8,860 nt of DNA. Origin: an uncultured Chlorobiales bacterium (GTDB taxonomy: Bacteria; Bacteroidota; Chlorobiia; Chlorobiales; Thermochlorobacteraceae). Below the pieces are notes generated by a model. It was not told the origin of the DNA, did no database searches, and saw only the letters and a program-made list of their open reading frames with translations. Numbering within the stretch: position 1 is the first letter of the stretch; the number at the start of each line of letters is the position of its first letter. The stretch covers positions 1-8,860 of the forward strand of contig CALGMC010000028.1 of NCBI GenBank assembly GCA_937959145.1, given 5' to 3'. Position numbers and translations under genes: made by a program. Below are positions 6,808-8,860 of this stretch, one piece after another.

Positions 6808-7308
6808 TTAAAACTTTACCATTGCGCCAACGCGAATTCCGCGCTCCTCAAACCAGCCTTTCGGCACTTCTAAGGCGTAGGGAACAGGCACACTTGACGG
6901 GTAGGTTGGCAGACTATCGTCGGGGATAAACGGGCTTTCAGGCGGCACCATTGAAACAATATCAGTGATTCTACGCGAGGCGTCGATGTAGGCAATGTCT
7001 ATTGGGAAGCGACAGTTTTTCATCCAAAAACTTTGCTTTTTGGGTTCGGGAAAAATGAAAAGCATGCCGCTATTTGCTTCGAGCGAATCGCGAAACATTA
7101 AGCCCATTTGCCGCTTTTGTTCGTCGTCGGCAAGCTCGACCATGATGAAGGCGGTGTCGACTTGAATTTTCTTCTTGACGATGTTTGCCTTGACAGGCTT
7201 GGCAGATTCAACTGATCGCGTATTGTTTTTGTCGTTCTTACATGCAACGCCCATTAACATCAACACAAGCAGCAAGACTAAACGCGCCTCGACTTTTCGC
7301 CACATCAT
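6808..7308 (-). CDS. DUF192-domain lipoprotein
   Basis: A 166-residue exported protein with a DUF192 domain, a small beta-rich family without an agreed function. From the ATG at 7308, residues 1-22 are a signal peptide rich in Leu, Val and Met, ending in a lipobox-like GVAC with Cys23 as the probable lipid anchor. A linker of charged residues follows, then the domain: QKRQMGLMFRDSL (64-76), GMLFIFP (81-87), FWMKNCRFPIDIAYID (94-109) and YALEVPKGWFEERGIRVG (144-161). These are the hallmark segments of DUF192. The open frame extends to a TTG at 7335 inside purS, but the ATGATG at 7308-7303, 7 nt after the purS stop, gives a better signal peptide and no overlap. It is the last gene of the pssA-purS group. 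Confidence 0.87.
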   Translation of the reverse strand: MMWRKVEARLVLLLVLMLMGVACKNDKNNTRSVESAKPVKANIVKKKIQVDTAFIMVELADDEQKRQMGLMFRDSLEANSGMLFIFPEPKKQSFWMKNCRFPIDIAYIDASRRITDIVSMVPPESPFIPDDSLPTYPSSVPVPYALEVPKGWFEERGIRVGAMVKF

Positions 7309-7315
7309 TCGCCCG

Positions 7316-7564
7316 TTACACTTTTTCGAGTTCAAAACTATAATCTTCCATCACAGGATTGGAGAGCAATTTTTGGCAAGCCTCATCGGCCTTTTTACGC
7401 GCAGTGGCTTCGTCTTGGTCGCTAAGTTCAAGCTCGATATACTTTCCGATGCGCACCGATTCCACATCGCCGTAGCCGAGTTTATGCAGTGCCGATTGAA
7501 CGGCTTTGCCTTGCACATCTAAAATCGATTTGCGAAGGGTTACTTTGATTTTTGCTCGATACAT
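7316..7564 (-). CDS. purS: PurS subunit of phosphoribosylformylglycinamidine (FGAM) synthase
   Basis: An 82-residue cytoplasmic protein that, with PurL and PurQ, makes up the three-part FGAM synthase in step four of purine synthesis: FGAR + glutamine + ATP to FGAM. PurS bridges the glutaminase and the synthetase. The sequence shows the typical fold: MYRAKIKVTLRKSILDVQGKAV (1-22), SALHKLGYGDVESVRIGKYIEL (24-45), then a helix of about 20 residues and a final strand ending YSFELEKV. Length matches the family. The ATG at 7564 was chosen over a TTG at 7618, which would add 18 residues lacking family resemblance and overlap the upstream gene; with ATG the gap is 7 nt. Neither purQ nor purL is in the window, so those subunits must be encoded elsewhere. 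Confidence 0.92.
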   Translation of the reverse strand: MYRAKIKVTLRKSILDVQGKAVQSALHKLGYGDVESVRIGKYIELELSDQDEATARKKADEACQKLLSNPVMEDYSFELEKV

Positions 7565-7571
7565 GGCGGTG

Positions 7572-8042
7572 TTAATGTTTGGCTTCTTCGCGCAGTTTCT
7601 TTTTGAGTTCTTTATCAATCGAGTAGCAGAAATCGCTAACGGTGTGGTAGCGGTCGTGGAGAGCCGTTAGGTTTTTCTTGATGTCGTCTTCTTTGGCTTT
7701 TTTAGCGACCATATCAGCGAGGGCTTGCGATTCGCTGACCAGTTTGGCGAGATAAAAATTCACGGAGTCCTTAACGGGTTCGTATCGAGCAGGCGGCGTC
7801 GAATTTTGCCACGCTTTGGCTTTATCTGCCATTTCTTGCGCGCGTGTCAAGATAGGTTTCATTTCACCGTCTTCCATTGGGTGAAAAGTTTCAGCCATCA
7901 CATTGTGGAAAATTTCCATTTCCGCCCATTCTTCCAATTTTGGCGCGGGCTTTTGGGCTTCAACCGTTTGCGGTTTTGGTTCTTCTTTTTTGGCGCAACT
8001 GGCAAGCGACATTGCCAAAAGGGCAACAACGAGATATTTCAT
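7572..8042 (-). CDS. Small helical lipoprotein with paired histidines, function unknown
   Basis: A 156-residue protein I cannot assign by name. Residues 1-15 are a signal peptide and LASC is a clear lipobox with Cys16. After a Pro/Lys-rich linker (17-36) the rest looks like four amphipathic helices: about 38-51, 58-79, 88-115 and 119-152, an arrangement like a cytochrome b562/c'-type bundle. There is no CXXCH haem motif. Possible metal or cofactor ligands cluster at both ends of the bundle: H46 and H54 (IFHNVMAETFHPME) and H129 and H133 (LHDRYHTVSDFC), with Met42, Met49, Met56 and C139. A metal-binding or haem-binding role is inference only. The ATG overlaps the pssA stop by 4 nt (ATGA), so its translation is probably coupled with pssA. 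It is set between lipid and purine genes whose roles do not explain it. Confidence 0.82.
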   Translation of the reverse strand: MKYLVVALLAMSLASCAKKEEPKPQTVEAQKPAPKLEEWAEMEIFHNVMAETFHPMEDGEMKPILTRAQEMADKAKAWQNSTPPARYEPVKDSVNFYLAKLVSESQALADMVAKKAKEDDIKKNLTALHDRYHTVSDFCYSIDKELKKKLREEAKH

Positions 8043-8845
8043 GGTTGTGAGTTTAGTTTGTTTGAGTTTGGTTTTGTTAAAGATGGCTCTATTGGCTCAG
8101 CGGAAGGCTCACTGCGGCTCTCGGATATTTCTTCGCTGAAAAAGAAATACACATATCGCACGATGCCAAAAATGATGTAAAAACACATCGCAAAGAAAAA
8201 TCCTTTGGCTTGAAAAAGCAAGATGGCTAAAAAGCCCAGCGCGAATGCGGCAGTTTTGAACGGATATTTCCTGAACTCTTTCGGCTTCGGGAGCAAATCA
8301 TATTTGACCGTGCTCACCATGAGCAGTGAGAGAATCAGCGTGAGCGCAATGAGCGCAAGTTTCATTTCTTCGACGGTGAAGATATACTCGCTACTTGTCC
8401 AAATGACGAATGTCGAGAGCGTCATGGCTTGTGAAGGCGTGGGCAATCCTGAAAAATAATCCTTTGAAAATCCGACGAGTTGCACATTGAAACGCGCAAG
8501 GCGCAAGCCACTGCCGACCATCAACGCCGAACTCAGCACCGCACCCCAGATTCCAAATTGTTCCAATCCAAATTTGTAAGCAAGGAACGACGGTGCCGCG
8601 CCAAACGAAACCAAGTCCGAAAGCGAATCCAATTCAACGCCGAACTCCGATGAGGAATTTGTTAATCGTGCAATGAAACCATCAATCGTATCAAACACGG
8701 CGGCAAGAATGATAAACCACCCCGCCAGCGCATACTCGCGCTGTTCCGCACAAATAATTGAGCCGTAGCCACAGAGCATATTCATGACGGTAAAGGTCGA
8801 GGGGAAAGCAGAGCGAGAGACGCGCGGCAGTTTCACTTGCCCCAT
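8039..8845 (-). CDS. pssA: CDP-diacylglycerol-serine O-phosphatidyltransferase (membrane type)
   Basis: An integral membrane enzyme that makes phosphatidylserine from CDP-diacylglycerol and serine, normally decarboxylated later to phosphatidylethanolamine. The full CDP-alcohol phosphotransferase motif is present with exact spacing: D52-x2-D55-G56-x2-A59-R60-x8-G69-x3-D73-x3-D77. PSTFTVMNMLCGYGSI (15-30) forms the typical N-terminal start of the first helix, and GLRLARFNV (113-121) and FSGLPTPSQA (131-140) are family features that separate this from phosphatidylglycerophosphate synthases. About six to eight hydrophobic segments follow. The last 30 residues (from about 239) are a hydrophilic tail rich in Ser, Glu, Pro and Asn. 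The ATG at 8845 is the only start in view, but the frame remains open for the last 15 nt of the window, so the true start could lie further upstream. It heads the block that continues with the His-paired lipoprotein. Confidence 0.92.
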   Translation of the reverse strand: MGQVKLPRVSRSAFPSTFTVMNMLCGYGSIICAEQREYALAGWFIILAAVFDTIDGFIARLTNSSSEFGVELDSLSDLVSFGAAPSFLAYKFGLEQFGIWGAVLSSALMVGSGLRLARFNVQLVGFSKDYFSGLPTPSQAMTLSTFVIWTSSEYIFTVEEMKLALIALTLILSLLMVSTVKYDLLPKPKEFRKYPFKTAAFALGFLAILLFQAKGFFFAMCFYIIFGIVRYVYFFFSEEISESRSEPSAEPIEPSLTKPNSNKLNSQP

Positions 8846-8860
8846 CTTGAAGCGACGCTT

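Noticed and set aside
7309..7335. TTG start for the DUF192 gene overlapping purS
   Set aside because: It adds nine residues ahead of a good signal peptide; an ATGATG just after the purS stop is the simpler choice.
7565..7618. TTG start for purS 54 nt upstream
   Set aside because: The added residues do not belong to the PurS family and would overlap the upstream lipoprotein gene; the ATG gives the normal length.
7725..8180. Plus-strand open frame with a Phe-rich, membrane-like stretch
   Set aside because: The Phe run is the complement of Lys/Glu-rich codons in the lipoprotein gene; no start signal or family resemblance.
1..8860. tRNA, rRNA, CRISPR array, insertion sequence or phage genes
   Set aside because: No cloverleaf, spaced direct-repeat array, transposase or phage structural protein was found on either strand; the R-M pair shows no flanking terminal repeats that I could see.

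Overview
The window comes from a bacterial chromosome of moderate GC in which all nine complete or near-complete genes lie on the minus strand, with a tenth gene running off the left edge. The gene content suggests the Bacteroidota/Chlorobiota (FCB) group: a TonB receptor with an N-terminal carboxypeptidase-regulatory-like domain, several lipoproteins, a stand-alone purS, and start codons almost without Shine-Dalgarno sequences. A Chloroherpeton-like green sulfur bacterium would fit, but the exact lineage is inference and was not tested.

Read in the direction of transcription (right to left), the first block is a tight housekeeping operon: pssA (phosphatidylserine synthase), a His-paired lipoprotein overlapping it by 4 nt, purS (purine synthesis subunit) and a DUF192 lipoprotein. 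About 100 nt follow, holding a weak terminator-like hairpin and a near-palindromic 17-bp element that looks like an operator for the next gene.

The second block starts with a Fur-family metalloregulator. Twelve nucleotides after it comes a DNA methyltransferase gene, overlapped (ATGA) by a small AT-rich PD-(D/E)XK endonuclease gene; together these form a compact type II restriction-modification pair. The endonuclease gene in turn overlaps, by 44 nt, the start of a large TonB-dependent outer-membrane receptor, which is followed by a sodium:solute symporter. The likely history is that an R-M cassette sits in, or was inserted into, a Fur/TonB-receptor neighbourhood, so its expression may now depend on the fur promoter.

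The left 207 nt hold two short perfect dyads, a period-6 repeat, and the beginning of a further lipoprotein gene that probably starts with TTG. No RNA genes, CRISPR arrays, insertion sequences or origins were seen. I see no convincing wholly new system. The most interesting points are the fur-M-R-receptor junctions, the candidate Fur-family operator, the unassigned His-paired lipoprotein and the hidden lipoprotein start at the left edge.
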